Source of the DNA: a virus | Strand: one strand, 5' to 3' | Length of the DNA stretch: 22,956 nt | IMG/VR virus record: IMGVR_UViG_3300042924_005166 | Span: 1-22,956 of that record | Notes under the pieces: generated by a model | Seen by the model: the letters and a program-made list of their open reading frames with translations, nothing else | The model's database searches: none | Told to the model about the DNA's origin: nothing | Program-made: the position numbers and the translations under genes | Part shown: piece after piece, positions 13,369 to 20,218 of the stretch | Position numbering within the stretch: the first letter of the stretch is position 1 | How the letters are laid out: each line of letters opens with the position of its first letter

Positions 13369-14053
13369 GTTTTATAAATACTACATTGCTATTCACTTTG
13401 AAGATAAAAATGCTTTAGGCAATATTCCACCAATAGGTTGGTGGAATACTAATTATTACATTTATGAAGTAGAAGACCATGTAATATCTAGACTTGACTT
13501 ACTAAAAGTAAGAGTAGTAAGTATGTCACAGAAAGTTGCTTATGGTTGGAATTTTTGCACTGCTCAGAGAGACCACATAAAAGTCCGTGAAAGTAATCTG
13601 TTAGTAATAGAACAAATTGGTGGAAAAGAAAAATTAGAGTTATATAAACCTGAATACTATAAATATTATCTAACAGAAGATGACATAGCAAATGGAGTTG
13701 CTTTTGGAAAAATAATGCTAAAAGAGCATTTATATAGAAATTATAAAAATATTTGGTCATATACCAAAGAAAACTACTCGGACATATACTCTGAGTATTT
13801 TACCTATGTGTATGGGACAGATGATAAAGAGTTGATTTCCCAAACGGAAAACAAGTTCCCAAAACAAATTGAAGATTACAAAAAATACTATAAAAATCTA
13901 AGTGTTCTAGTTGAGGATATGGCTATTTTAGAAAACACTATTGATAGCATAGGGTCAATCGAAGATGTTCACAAAGCACTATATGAAATAGCAATTCGTA
14001 TAGACTCCTTTCCACAGACAATTTTGGAGAATAGGGAAATAAAAAATGTTTAG
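13361..14053 (+). CDS. Tyr/Lys/Asn-rich hypothetical protein (230 aa)
   Basis: The start chosen is ATG 13361, which overlaps the upstream stop by 8 bases; a TTG nine bases earlier could extend it by three residues but is less likely. The protein is very rich in Tyr, Asn, Lys and Ile (YKYYIAIHF, EYYKYYLTEDDI) and has an aromatic motif GWWNTNYYIYEVEDH early on. Two long helices are likely at the C-terminal end (LSVLVEDMAILENTIDSIG, EDVHKALYEIA). It overlaps the next gene by 8 bases, so it is translationally coupled on both sides. Base composition is more AT-rich than the tail genes, which may mark a recent acquisition. No recognisable domain; function unknown. Confidence 0.7.
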   Translation: MNEFYKYYIAIHFEDKNALGNIPPIGWWNTNYYIYEVEDHVISRLDLLKVRVVSMSQKVAYGWNFCTAQRDHIKVRESNLLVIEQIGGKEKLELYKPEYYKYYLTEDDIANGVAFGKIMLKEHLYRNYKNIWSYTKENYSDIYSEYFTYVYGTDDKELISQTENKFPKQIEDYKKYYKNLSVLVEDMAILENTIDSIGSIEDVHKALYEIAIRIDSFPQTILENREIKNV

Positions 14054-15683
14054 TGTGCCTCTCAATCCTAAACTAAGCACAGAAGAAAATACAGATTTTT
14101 ATATTTTTTTACAAGAATACAAACCGTACATATATGATTTTTATTTTACTTGTAGGATACCTCCATTTACCCAAGACGCTATGGGAGATGTATTTAGTGG
14201 GGGAACAGATGACCACGACTATCTTATAAATCTTGCTTTACATATACAAAAAGATTTAGGAATTACCGCTTCTGCTGTATTTAATAATACAGAGGTAAGG
14301 CCTTCTCAACAAAATTTAGATTTATTTATTGAGTATTTTAAGCCAGTGTATGAGGCTGGAATTAGATCAGCAACAATACCCCACACCCACTGGGTGGCCA
14401 CTGGACAAATTCAAAAAGCATTTCCAGATTTGTTTATTAAGAATACAATTCTTCGCAACGTGAGTGAGCCTAGAGATATTGAAAAACTTGCTAAAGCAGG
14501 GTTTCACTACATAAATCTAGACCGAGACCTAATGCGTGACCACGAAAAACTTTTGCGTTTTAAGAAGGCTAAAGAGATGTTTGGAGTAAAACTATCGCTT
14601 TTAGCCAATGAAGGATGTCTTGGCGGATGCATAATGATGGATGAGCACTATCAATTTAACAACACCAGAGTTGACGGACCTCAATATTTTGCTGACCCCA
14701 TAAGCAGAGTCTCTTGTATGAAGTGGGACCACGAAGACCAAGCCGTTGCTCTAAAAACAGCAAACTTCCCGCCTTGGCGTGCTGACTGGCAACAGTTTAT
14801 AGATAAACTTGGCATTGATGTCATAAAGATGCACGGAAGAGAGTCAAAAGTAAGGCTTCGTGAAACTATGAGCATAATTAAAAAATATGCTGATGGTGAA
14901 GAGATTCTTTTTGACCATTTTAGTGACTTTATCGAAGAGACAAATCTTGTTGATAGACCCATAAACATATGGAGAAACAAGATTAAAACTTGTAAATTTG
15001 ACTGCTGGGATTGCGGCTATTGCGACAAAATTGTCAAAGCAAAGTATGGAGACAAAACAAATCCTAAAGTAACAATGGTCACTCAAGGGCTTGTTGATGC
15101 TGTCAATGTTGATATTGATATTCCTATAGAAGGGCTCACAAGTAAAAGAGTTCAAGCGCTTCTTAATTATTTAGGTAAAAACTCTAAAACATATTTAGAG
15201 GTTGGAACTTATCAAGGGGCAACAGCAGCAGCAACGCTACTAAACAACTCTCTCAAGGCATACCTTATTGATAACTGGAAAGACAACATTCAGCCAGCAG
15301 AGGCAGACCTAACTCTGCCAGAAAACAATAAAGATGATTTTGAAATGAATATACAGCCATACCTAAAAGGCAACAATGTGGTAGTTATTGATGAAGACTT
15401 GTTTGACGTAGATGTATCAACAATTAAAGATGTTGACCTGTTCTTCTATGACGGACCACACGACCACGTTTCTGTGTCCAAGGCTGTGCAAAAATACGCA
15501 ACTTGCTTTGCGCCAGGTGCAGTGTTAGTATTTGATGATGCTAATTGGAATGATACATACACAGGTGCCGATGAAGGAATTAAAAAAGCAGGGCTACAAG
15601 TGAAATACTCTAAAAAAATAATTAATAAAATTGAGTCAAAACACGACTGGTGGAATGGTCTGTACATAATCGTGCTTAGTTAG
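14046..15683 (+). CDS. U32-like (PrtC/UbiU-type) domain fused to class I methyltransferase
   Basis: 545 residues. Residues about 20-300 resemble the TIM-barrel of the U32 family, with a U32-type signature ANEGCLGGC (187-195, Cys191 and Cys195) and Cys224; a compact Cys cluster follows at 316-326 (C-x3-C-x2-C-x2-C). U32 relatives such as UbiU/UbiV and TrhP/RlhA hold Fe-S clusters or hydroxylate RNA and quinones; proteolysis is doubtful for the family. Residues about 365-545 are a Methyltransf_24-type SAM-binding fold: EVGTYQG (385-391) is motif I, DLFFYDGPHDH (464-474) and VLVFDDANW (493-501) are later motifs. The two halves are continuous with no stop or frameshift. Start is ATG 14046, overlapping the previous gene. 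Substrate unknown; the fusion suggests an Fe-S oxidation or binding step coupled to methyl transfer (inference). Confidence 0.8.
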   Translation: MFSVPLNPKLSTEENTDFYIFLQEYKPYIYDFYFTCRIPPFTQDAMGDVFSGGTDDHDYLINLALHIQKDLGITASAVFNNTEVRPSQQNLDLFIEYFKPVYEAGIRSATIPHTHWVATGQIQKAFPDLFIKNTILRNVSEPRDIEKLAKAGFHYINLDRDLMRDHEKLLRFKKAKEMFGVKLSLLANEGCLGGCIMMDEHYQFNNTRVDGPQYFADPISRVSCMKWDHEDQAVALKTANFPPWRADWQQFIDKLGIDVIKMHGRESKVRLRETMSIIKKYADGEEILFDHFSDFIEETNLVDRPINIWRNKIKTCKFDCWDCGYCDKIVKAKYGDKTNPKVTMVTQGLVDAVNVDIDIPIEGLTSKRVQALLNYLGKNSKTYLEVGTYQGATAAATLLNNSLKAYLIDNWKDNIQPAEADLTLPENNKDDFEMNIQPYLKGNNVVVIDEDLFDVDVSTIKDVDLFFYDGPHDHVSVSKAVQKYATCFAPGAVLVFDDANWNDTYTGADEGIKKAGLQVKYSKKIINKIESKHDWWNGLYIIVLS

Positions 15684-15697
15684 CCTTTTATGGTAGT

Positions 15698-15756
15698 GTG
15701 GGCTTGACGGATACGAGCATAAGTATAAGACCGTTGGGCTACAGGTCTCCCACCTG
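15698..15756 (+). promoter_or_regulatory. Candidate structured leader or promoter ahead of transporter gene
   Basis: The 93-base gap 15684-15776 is unusual for this otherwise gapless block. Visible elements: arms ACGG (15707-15710)/CCGT (15731-15734) and, inside, ATAC (15711-15714)/GTAT (15723-15726) forming one stem with a one-sided AAGA bulge; a 5-bp hairpin CAGGT-CTCCC-ACCTG (15742-15756); and GTGGG (15698-15702) complementary to CCCAC (15749-15753), giving either a loop-to-upstream pairing or mutually exclusive folds. A competing reading is a sigma70-like promoter: TTGACG (15704-15709) and TATAAG (15724-15729), though the 14-base spacer is short. The ribosome site AAAGG lies at 15761-15765. 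It does not match any riboswitch class I can recall. Confidence 0.4.
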
Positions 15757-15776
15757 CAAAAAAGGAAACAATAACA

Positions 15777-16727
15777 ATGGAGTTTACATCTTCATTAATA
15801 ACGAATAACCAGCAGTATTTAGTATTACTGGCAGCAGTTATGGCTTTGTCATTTGCTGCTAAAAAGACTCAAGTGTTTTTGCCTTTCTACTCATGGATTG
15901 CAAGAACTGTTAAGTCAAAAAGAGCAGTAGTTGCTCTTATTTCACTAGCATCTGGTGTATTACCTATCTCAGGTCGTGTAGCGGTCTCAGCGGGTGCGCT
16001 AGACACTATCGCACCAGAGGACACTAAGAAGCGTAAAAACTACGGAATCATCGACTACCTATCTACGCATCACTTTTATTTTTGGTCTCCTTTAGAGGCC
16101 ACAGTCCTTGTTCCTATGGCAGTTCTAGGTCTTAGTTATGGCGAATTTTTAAGTAAAATTTGGCCTCTACTGGCGACTGCAATCGTCATCATTCTTTGGT
16201 ACATTTTTAAGGTGCTTAAAGAAGATGACATTGACATTGTAATCCCAACTAAGCCACTAAAGAAAAAACAAAAAGAGGCTTGGCAGATTGAAGCGGACTC
16301 AAAGCGTGATCGTCGTCAAGTAGTTGATTACTCAAAGACCATTATCTTTACTTTTTTTGTAATCATTCTTGGTAATATTGTTAAGGCTAATTTTGATGCT
16401 ATCGAAGCGTGGGTAAAATCTGCTAACGAAAGCAACCTAATTATTCTTGTTGCTTTTGTAGGGTTCCTAGCCAGTTTTGCCTTAGGAAGCAGCGGTAAGT
16501 TTGCAGGATTTGTAGGACTGTCAACAAGCGTATTTGGGCCAGCAACATTGCCTTTGTTCTTCGCTGTGGATTATGCAGGATATATGCTTTCTCCCACACA
16601 CAAGTGTTTAGTTGTGGGAAAAAGTTATTTTAAGACTCCGCTTAAGGACTACTACAAAGCAATTCTTTCTCTAGTTATTCCTCTTATTTTAGTTGGAATT
16701 ATCCTCTACTACGGTGGAACCCTTTGA
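15777..16727 (+). CDS. Integral membrane transporter-like protein (DUF401-like, tentative)
   Basis: 316 residues, ATG 15777 behind AAAGGAAAC. About eight hydrophobic segments: near residues 12-30, 50-70, 95-118, 125-145, 190-207, 222-240, 245-275 and 295-313, with a charged cytosolic-type loop at about 146-188 (KKKQKEAW, DSKRDRRQ). Motifs GVLPISGRVAVSAG (59-72), HHFYFWSPLEA and SPTHKCLVV are reminiscent of DUF401 and the wider CitMHS/GntP-type transporter group, where a re-entrant loop with a Pro/Gly-rich segment occurs in each half. It is shorter than the usual 400 or so residues, so one or two helices may be lost. Substrate unknown; a carboxylate or anion is a guess from the clan. Membrane transporters are rare in phages, so this is a candidate host-derived auxiliary gene. 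Confidence 0.72.
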   Translation: MEFTSSLITNNQQYLVLLAAVMALSFAAKKTQVFLPFYSWIARTVKSKRAVVALISLASGVLPISGRVAVSAGALDTIAPEDTKKRKNYGIIDYLSTHHFYFWSPLEATVLVPMAVLGLSYGEFLSKIWPLLATAIVIILWYIFKVLKEDDIDIVIPTKPLKKKQKEAWQIEADSKRDRRQVVDYSKTIIFTFFVIILGNIVKANFDAIEAWVKSANESNLIILVAFVGFLASFALGSSGKFAGFVGLSTSVFGPATLPLFFAVDYAGYMLSPTHKCLVVGKSYFKTPLKDYYKAILSLVIPLILVGIILYYGGTL

Positions 16728-17419
16728 AAAAAATAAAGTTTATGGCGGGGTCTCACGACTCCGCCATAAAACTTACCCCTCCAGCCCCAGCCAAGACTTT
16801 TGTACCTGATTGGTATAGAAAAGCCGAAAGATTTATTGGTGGCAAGATGGACTTAATCGAGTCTGGAATCAACAAAGACTTAAAACTATGTGTTCCATTT
16901 TTAGATGCCTTAACAAGCGGATACTGCATTGAGTTACCTTGCGACATATACGTAAAAAGAGACAGCAATGGAATAAATTTTTATTGGCATGAAGAGCCTA
17001 TGCCTATAAATTTAAGGTCAAAAAACATGGCAACAACATTGCCTAGACCCTCTGGCCATGAAGAGTCTTTATACGCATGGAAATCTCAATGGGCTGTTAT
17101 AACCCCACCTGGATATAGTGCAATTTTTACTCATCCTCTAAATAGGTTTGATTTGCCATTTACAACCACCTCAGGGGTTGTTGACAGCGACAAATATTTT
17201 TCTTCAGGAGAAATACCTTTCTTCTTAAAAGATGGATTTGAGGGAGTGATACCAGCGGGCACACCGATTGTTCAAATAATTCCTATTAGAAGAGAGCCTT
17301 GGGAGCACGAAATTCTTCCGTACAACGAAGAGTTTCTTTCTAGAAATAGATACTCTATACAAAAACTTTTATATGGAGGATATAAAAAGTTTTTATGGCA
17401 AAAGAAGGAATATAAATGA
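16724..17419 (+). CDS. Conserved phage-type protein of unknown function (231 aa, DUF6065-like)
   Basis: Starts at a TTG (16724) that overlaps the upstream TGA (TTGA), with GGTGGA upstream as ribosome site; the next in-frame ATG (16742) lacks one and would remove the KIKF strand. Visible motifs: a Pro-rich opening (LTPPAPAKTFVPDWYRKAERF), then CVPFLDALTSGYCIELPCDIYV, then a beta-rich core with WAVITPPGYSAIFTHPLNR and GTPIVQIIPIRREPWEH. This resembles small proteins, about 200-250 residues, found in phages of cyanobacteria and other aquatic bacteria, possibly DUF6065 (name from memory). The fold suggests a cupin-like or double-stranded beta-helix with a C-terminal helix. No experimental function is known to me. 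It is coupled to genes on both sides (ATGA overlap with the next). Confidence 0.75.
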   Translation: MKKIKFMAGSHDSAIKLTPPAPAKTFVPDWYRKAERFIGGKMDLIESGINKDLKLCVPFLDALTSGYCIELPCDIYVKRDSNGINFYWHEEPMPINLRSKNMATTLPRPSGHEESLYAWKSQWAVITPPGYSAIFTHPLNRFDLPFTTTSGVVDSDKYFSSGEIPFFLKDGFEGVIPAGTPIVQIIPIRREPWEHEILPYNEEFLSRNRYSIQKLLYGGYKKFLWQKKEYK

Positions 17420-17664
17420 GTAAAAACAACAGCCTTTGGAGTAATTTTATACAAAAATTTGAAGTAAATCCTTTAACTTTGCTGGACAAAAACGAGCCTA
17501 GAGTTTCTCCAGAAGTAGCAGAAGAAAGACTAGGCATTTGCGAACAATGCAAGCACTACATAAAAATTACACATCAGTGTCGTAAATGTTTTTGCTTTAT
17601 GCCAGCAAAAGTTATTATTTCAAGAGCAAGTTGTCCTATTTCTAAGTGGGAAGGTAGTCTATAA
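17416..17664 (+). CDS. Small Cys-rich putative zinc protein (82 aa)
   Basis: ATG overlaps the previous stop (ATGA). Six Cys lie in the second half at residues 42, 45, 55, 58, 60 and 73, spaced C-x2-C-x9-C-x2-C-x-C-x12-C; the consensus (RLGICEQCKHY ... CRKCFCFMPAK ... ASCPISKW) matches a small zinc-ribbon-like family found in phages. The first 40 residues are helical and charged. The stop is followed immediately by the glycosyltransferase start (TAAATG). A structural zinc site is likely; the protein may be an adaptor for its neighbours. Function unknown. Confidence 0.78.
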   Translation: MSKNNSLWSNFIQKFEVNPLTLLDKNEPRVSPEVAEERLGICEQCKHYIKITHQCRKCFCFMPAKVIISRASCPISKWEGSL

Positions 17665-18735
17665 ATGAAAGTGGCAGTGTATACAATCGCTCTTAACGAA
17701 GAGCAGTTTGTCGAGAGATGGTATAACTCGGTAAAAGACGAAGCAGACTATTTGCTTATCGCTGATACAGGCTCAACGGATGGCACAGTGGAGAAAGCCA
17801 GAGCGTTAGGTATCAATGTTGTTTCTATTTGGGTAAAGCCTTGGCGCTTTGATCAAGGCAGAAACGCATCTTTGGCTTTAGTTCCACCAGATATGGATTA
17901 CTGCGTCCCGCTAGATATGGATGAGATTATGCTTCCAGGTTGGCGTGCTGAACTTGAAAAAGCATTTGAAGCAGGGGCAACTCGTCCACGTTACAACTAC
18001 ATCTGGAATTGGAATGATGATGGAACTCCAGGTCTCACCTTTGGTGGAGACAAGATTCACGCACGTCAAGGATATTTTTGGAAGCATCCTGTACATGAAA
18101 TTTTAACTACAGATAGATTAAAAGAGGTTCAACATTGGACTGGTGCAACTATGGAGCATCACGCAGATAATACTAAATCTCGTGGACAGTATTTAGGGTT
18201 GCTCAAAGCATCGGTAGATGAAGGTCCTACAGATGATAGGAATGCTTTTTATTACGCTAGAGAATTATTTTTCTACAACAAATATGTAGAAGCAACAGCA
18301 GAGTTCAAACGTCATCTATCTTTACCTAATGCCAGATGGGCACCAGAGCGTGCTGCATCTATGCGCTACTTAGGCAAGATAAATAAAGAAGAGGCGGAGT
18401 TGTGGTTTACCTTAGCGGTAAGAGAAGCACCAGGCAGACGTGAGCCGCATATTGATTTGGCTAAACACTACTACGGCACTAGTGACTGGAAACTTTGCTA
18501 TGAGCACGCAAATATTGCTTTAGCAATAAAAGAAAAACCTTTAGAGTATCTCTGCGAGGCCGAAGCGTGGGGATTTACTCCGTATGATTTAGCATCGATA
18601 TCTGCTTACAATTTGGGAATGTACAAAGAGGCGTATGAAAACGCTGTAAAGGCCCTTGAACTAGGGCCTGAAAAAGATAAAGAAAGACTAAAAGCAAACC
18701 TATCCTTCTGTGAGGCAAAACTAAATGACAACTAA
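17665..18735 (+). CDS. GT2 glycosyltransferase with C-terminal helical-repeat domain
   Basis: 356 residues. Residues 1-180 form a GT-A fold of family 2: an N-terminal VAVYTIALNEE, the nucleotide-binding IADTGSTDGT (32-41), and a metal-binding LDMDE (83-87, Asp84 and Asp86 as the DxD-type pair). HPVHEIL (141-147) is a typical later motif. Residues about 190-350 are tetratricopeptide-like helices (FYYARELFFYNKYVEAT; YNLGMYKEAYENAVKALELGP). GT2 proteins of this GT-A plus TPR layout occur in phages and bacteria and add a sugar to a glycan, nucleic acid or protein. The start directly abuts the upstream stop and its end overlaps the next methyltransferase by 11 bases, so the pair is probably made together. 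Target unknown; fibres, host glycan or DNA are all possible. Confidence 0.92.
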   Translation: MKVAVYTIALNEEQFVERWYNSVKDEADYLLIADTGSTDGTVEKARALGINVVSIWVKPWRFDQGRNASLALVPPDMDYCVPLDMDEIMLPGWRAELEKAFEAGATRPRYNYIWNWNDDGTPGLTFGGDKIHARQGYFWKHPVHEILTTDRLKEVQHWTGATMEHHADNTKSRGQYLGLLKASVDEGPTDDRNAFYYARELFFYNKYVEATAEFKRHLSLPNARWAPERAASMRYLGKINKEEAELWFTLAVREAPGRREPHIDLAKHYYGTSDWKLCYEHANIALAIKEKPLEYLCEAEAWGFTPYDLASISAYNLGMYKEAYENAVKALELGPEKDKERLKANLSFCEAKLNDN

Positions 18736-19309
18736 TGACTATCCAAACTGGTTTACTACTAATGGTGCTTCTCAAAACTTTGCATCTCAACTGTATAAGT
18801 TCAAAGATGTGAAAGTAGATTTTCTTCAACTAGGAGCCTACACAGGGGATGCCACCAAGTGGCTCTTTGAGAATGTTCTTACCCACCCAGAATCAACTTT
18901 GACAGATGTTGATACTTGGGAAGGCTCTAACGAAGAAGAGCATAAGGAGATGAACTGGCAAAGCGTCGAGTCTATCTATGACGAGAAGAATTCTCAGTGG
19001 CTATCTGAGTCAAGATTATTTAAGAAGAAAATGACTACAGATGAGTTTTTTGCATCCAACAACAAACAATTTGACTTTGTTTATGTAGATGCTGACCATA
19101 CCGCAATGGCTGTTCTGAAAGATGGAATTCATGGGTATGACTGTCTAAAAGTAAATGGAATTCTTGCTTTTGATGATTACAGATGGGGCGCTCATCTACC
19201 AGTAAAAGATAGACCTCAGGCTGGTGTAGATGCTTTTAGAGTCGCTCATTGGAACAAGACATCGCTCCTTGAGGCTAATCAACAGGTTTGGTTGAAGAAG
19301 ATTTCTTAG
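18725..19309 (+). CDS. SAM-dependent methyltransferase, Methyltransf_24 type (194 aa)
   Basis: Starts at an ATG inside the end of the glycosyltransferase gene (11-base overlap). Compact class I fold: motif I LQLGAYTG (35-41), acidic loop DVDTW (61-65), core YVDADH (120-125) and FDDYRWG (149-155), in the order of the methyltransferase domain at the C-terminus of the 14046 gene. It is the family usually found with glycan-modifying enzymes, and it sits directly after a GT2 gene, so O-methylation of the sugar added by that enzyme is a plausible role (inference). Complete at both ends for this family. Its 3' end overlaps the converging WhiB gene by 35 bases. Confidence 0.88.
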   Translation: MTTNDYPNWFTTNGASQNFASQLYKFKDVKVDFLQLGAYTGDATKWLFENVLTHPESTLTDVDTWEGSNEEEHKEMNWQSVESIYDEKNSQWLSESRLFKKKMTTDEFFASNNKQFDFVYVDADHTAMAVLKDGIHGYDCLKVNGILAFDDYRWGAHLPVKDRPQAGVDAFRVAHWNKTSLLEANQQVWLKKIS

Positions 19310-19808
19310 CCTTACGATTTTTCTTTAGTTTTTCCTTTTGTTGTTTGGCGAGTTTTTCTGCTCGCTCAGTCTTATATGCTTCAACAGCATTGGCACTAGT
19401 ACGACTGCGCCAAGCAAATCCACACTCAGTGCAGGTAACAATCTTTGCTGTAGTCCAACGACCAGTTGTATCAAGTTGAGCAATAGAAGTTTCTAGTTTG
19501 TTTGGTCGCGCTGTGCAGTACGGACAATTTGGGAACCTGCGTCGTCTAGTTTCTTCTCCAAGATATGAGACAGAAAGAGTTCTACGAATTTCAACTTCAT
19601 CTTTTCCTCCCCAGATTCCCCAGATTTGACGATGCTCAAGAGCCCACTGAAGGCACTGTGATCTCACAGGGCAGGAGAAGCAGAGGTTCTTAGCCGTATA
19701 TTTTTGGGAGAAATCTTGGGAGAAAAAGTGGTCTATGTATGTTCTATTTTCTGGGAGAGCGCATAAGGCGTTACGTTGCCACTCTAAGTTGTTTACAGGT
19801 TTCCACAC
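19275..19808 (-). CDS. WhiB-family protein with extra C-terminal zinc ribbon
   Basis: 177 residues. Residues 1-80 are a WhiB domain: Cys16, Cys43, Cys46 and Cys52 (C-x26-C-x2-C-x5-C) as Fe-S ligands and the GIWGG turn at 64-68. WhiB proteins bind the sigma-A subunit of RNA polymerase and adjust promoter choice. Residues about 90-140 add a C-x2-C ... C-x2-C ribbon (Cys95, 98, 126, 129) followed by a Lys-rich tail (147-170), which most WhiB proteins lack. Start is GTG 19808, the only plausible one since an in-frame stop lies 15 bases upstream; an overlapping ATG is in another frame. Probable phage-encoded regulator of host or phage transcription. The extra ribbon and basic tail would suit DNA or RNA contact (inference). 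Confidence 0.93.
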   Translation of the reverse strand: MWKPVNNLEWQRNALCALPENRTYIDHFFSQDFSQKYTAKNLCFSCPVRSQCLQWALEHRQIWGIWGGKDEVEIRRTLSVSYLGEETRRRRFPNCPYCTARPNKLETSIAQLDTTGRWTTAKIVTCTECGFAWRSRTSANAVEAYKTERAEKLAKQQKEKLKKNRKAKKSSSTKPVD

Positions 19809-19862
19809 ATATAGAACTCTACACTAATAGTCTATAAAACTATCGACTAAACACACTATTAT

Positions 19863-20207
19863 TTATTTGTCTATTTCAGCCCAAGTTACTGGCTGTATGT
19901 TTTCCAATATATCACCATAATCACTTTCTCCAAATTCATCACAGGCAATAAGTTCAAAATCAGCCTCTAAGACTCCAGCCCACCCACTACTAACAATTCC
20001 CTTTTCTACAGCCTTGAAAGCGTCTCCTAGGCCGTCACAGACCCCATCTCGTTGAAGGGCAGAGGCTAAGGCACGTTTGACTAACTCGTTTTCAATATCA
20101 ATATGATCTATCGTGTAATACACAATTGACTCAGGGTTTTGAAAAGAATAGCCAGAGCCATCCCACTCAATCCATAACTCTTGTCCTGGTCTTGCGTCTT
20201 TTGCCAC
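19863..20207 (-). CDS. Hypothetical protein, acidic (114 aa)
   Basis: GTG start at 20207 (MAKDARPGQELW); ends 54 bases before the WhiB/zinc-ribbon gene. Acidic, with beta-rich N-terminal half (LWIEWDGSGYSF, YYTIDHIDI) and a mixed second half containing DGVCDGLGDAFKAVEKGI and SSGWAGVLEADFELIACDEFGESDYGD. Two isolated Cys do not form a clear metal site. It is transcribed with its neighbours with an 11-base gap upstream. Unknown function; acidic composition would suit a DNA-mimic or protein inhibitor, but nothing proves that. Confidence 0.7.
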   Translation of the reverse strand: MAKDARPGQELWIEWDGSGYSFQNPESIVYYTIDHIDIENELVKRALASALQRDGVCDGLGDAFKAVEKGIVSSGWAGVLEADFELIACDEFGESDYGDILENIQPVTWAEIDK

Positions 20208-20218
20208 TAGCGTCCCTA

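Noticed and set aside
13373-13380. TATAAATA, identical to a T4-type late promoter core
   Set aside because: It lies inside the first codons of the 13361 gene (Tyr-Lys-Tyr), so it could not drive that gene. A second copy on the minus strand (22741-22748) is also inside a coding region. AT-rich coding sequence explains both.
14046-15140. Active collagenase (U32 peptidase) acting on collagen-like fibres
   Set aside because: The idea is tempting because PrtC is named a collagenase, but the best-studied U32 members are modification enzymes, and a protease that cuts the phage's own fibres makes little sense. Kept only as a fold-level call.
15690-15760. A tRNA-like fold in the transporter leader
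   Set aside because: There is no acceptor stem, no GTTC-type T-loop and no anticodon arm of proper size. Only stems of 4-5 bp are present, in the wrong order for a tRNA.
19809-19862. Promoter and hairpin (ATAGT ... ACTAT) before the WhiB-ribbon gene
   Set aside because: The hairpin is short and AT-rich, and the best -35/-10 pair matches poorly. The genes could be read from further upstream, so I do not call a feature.
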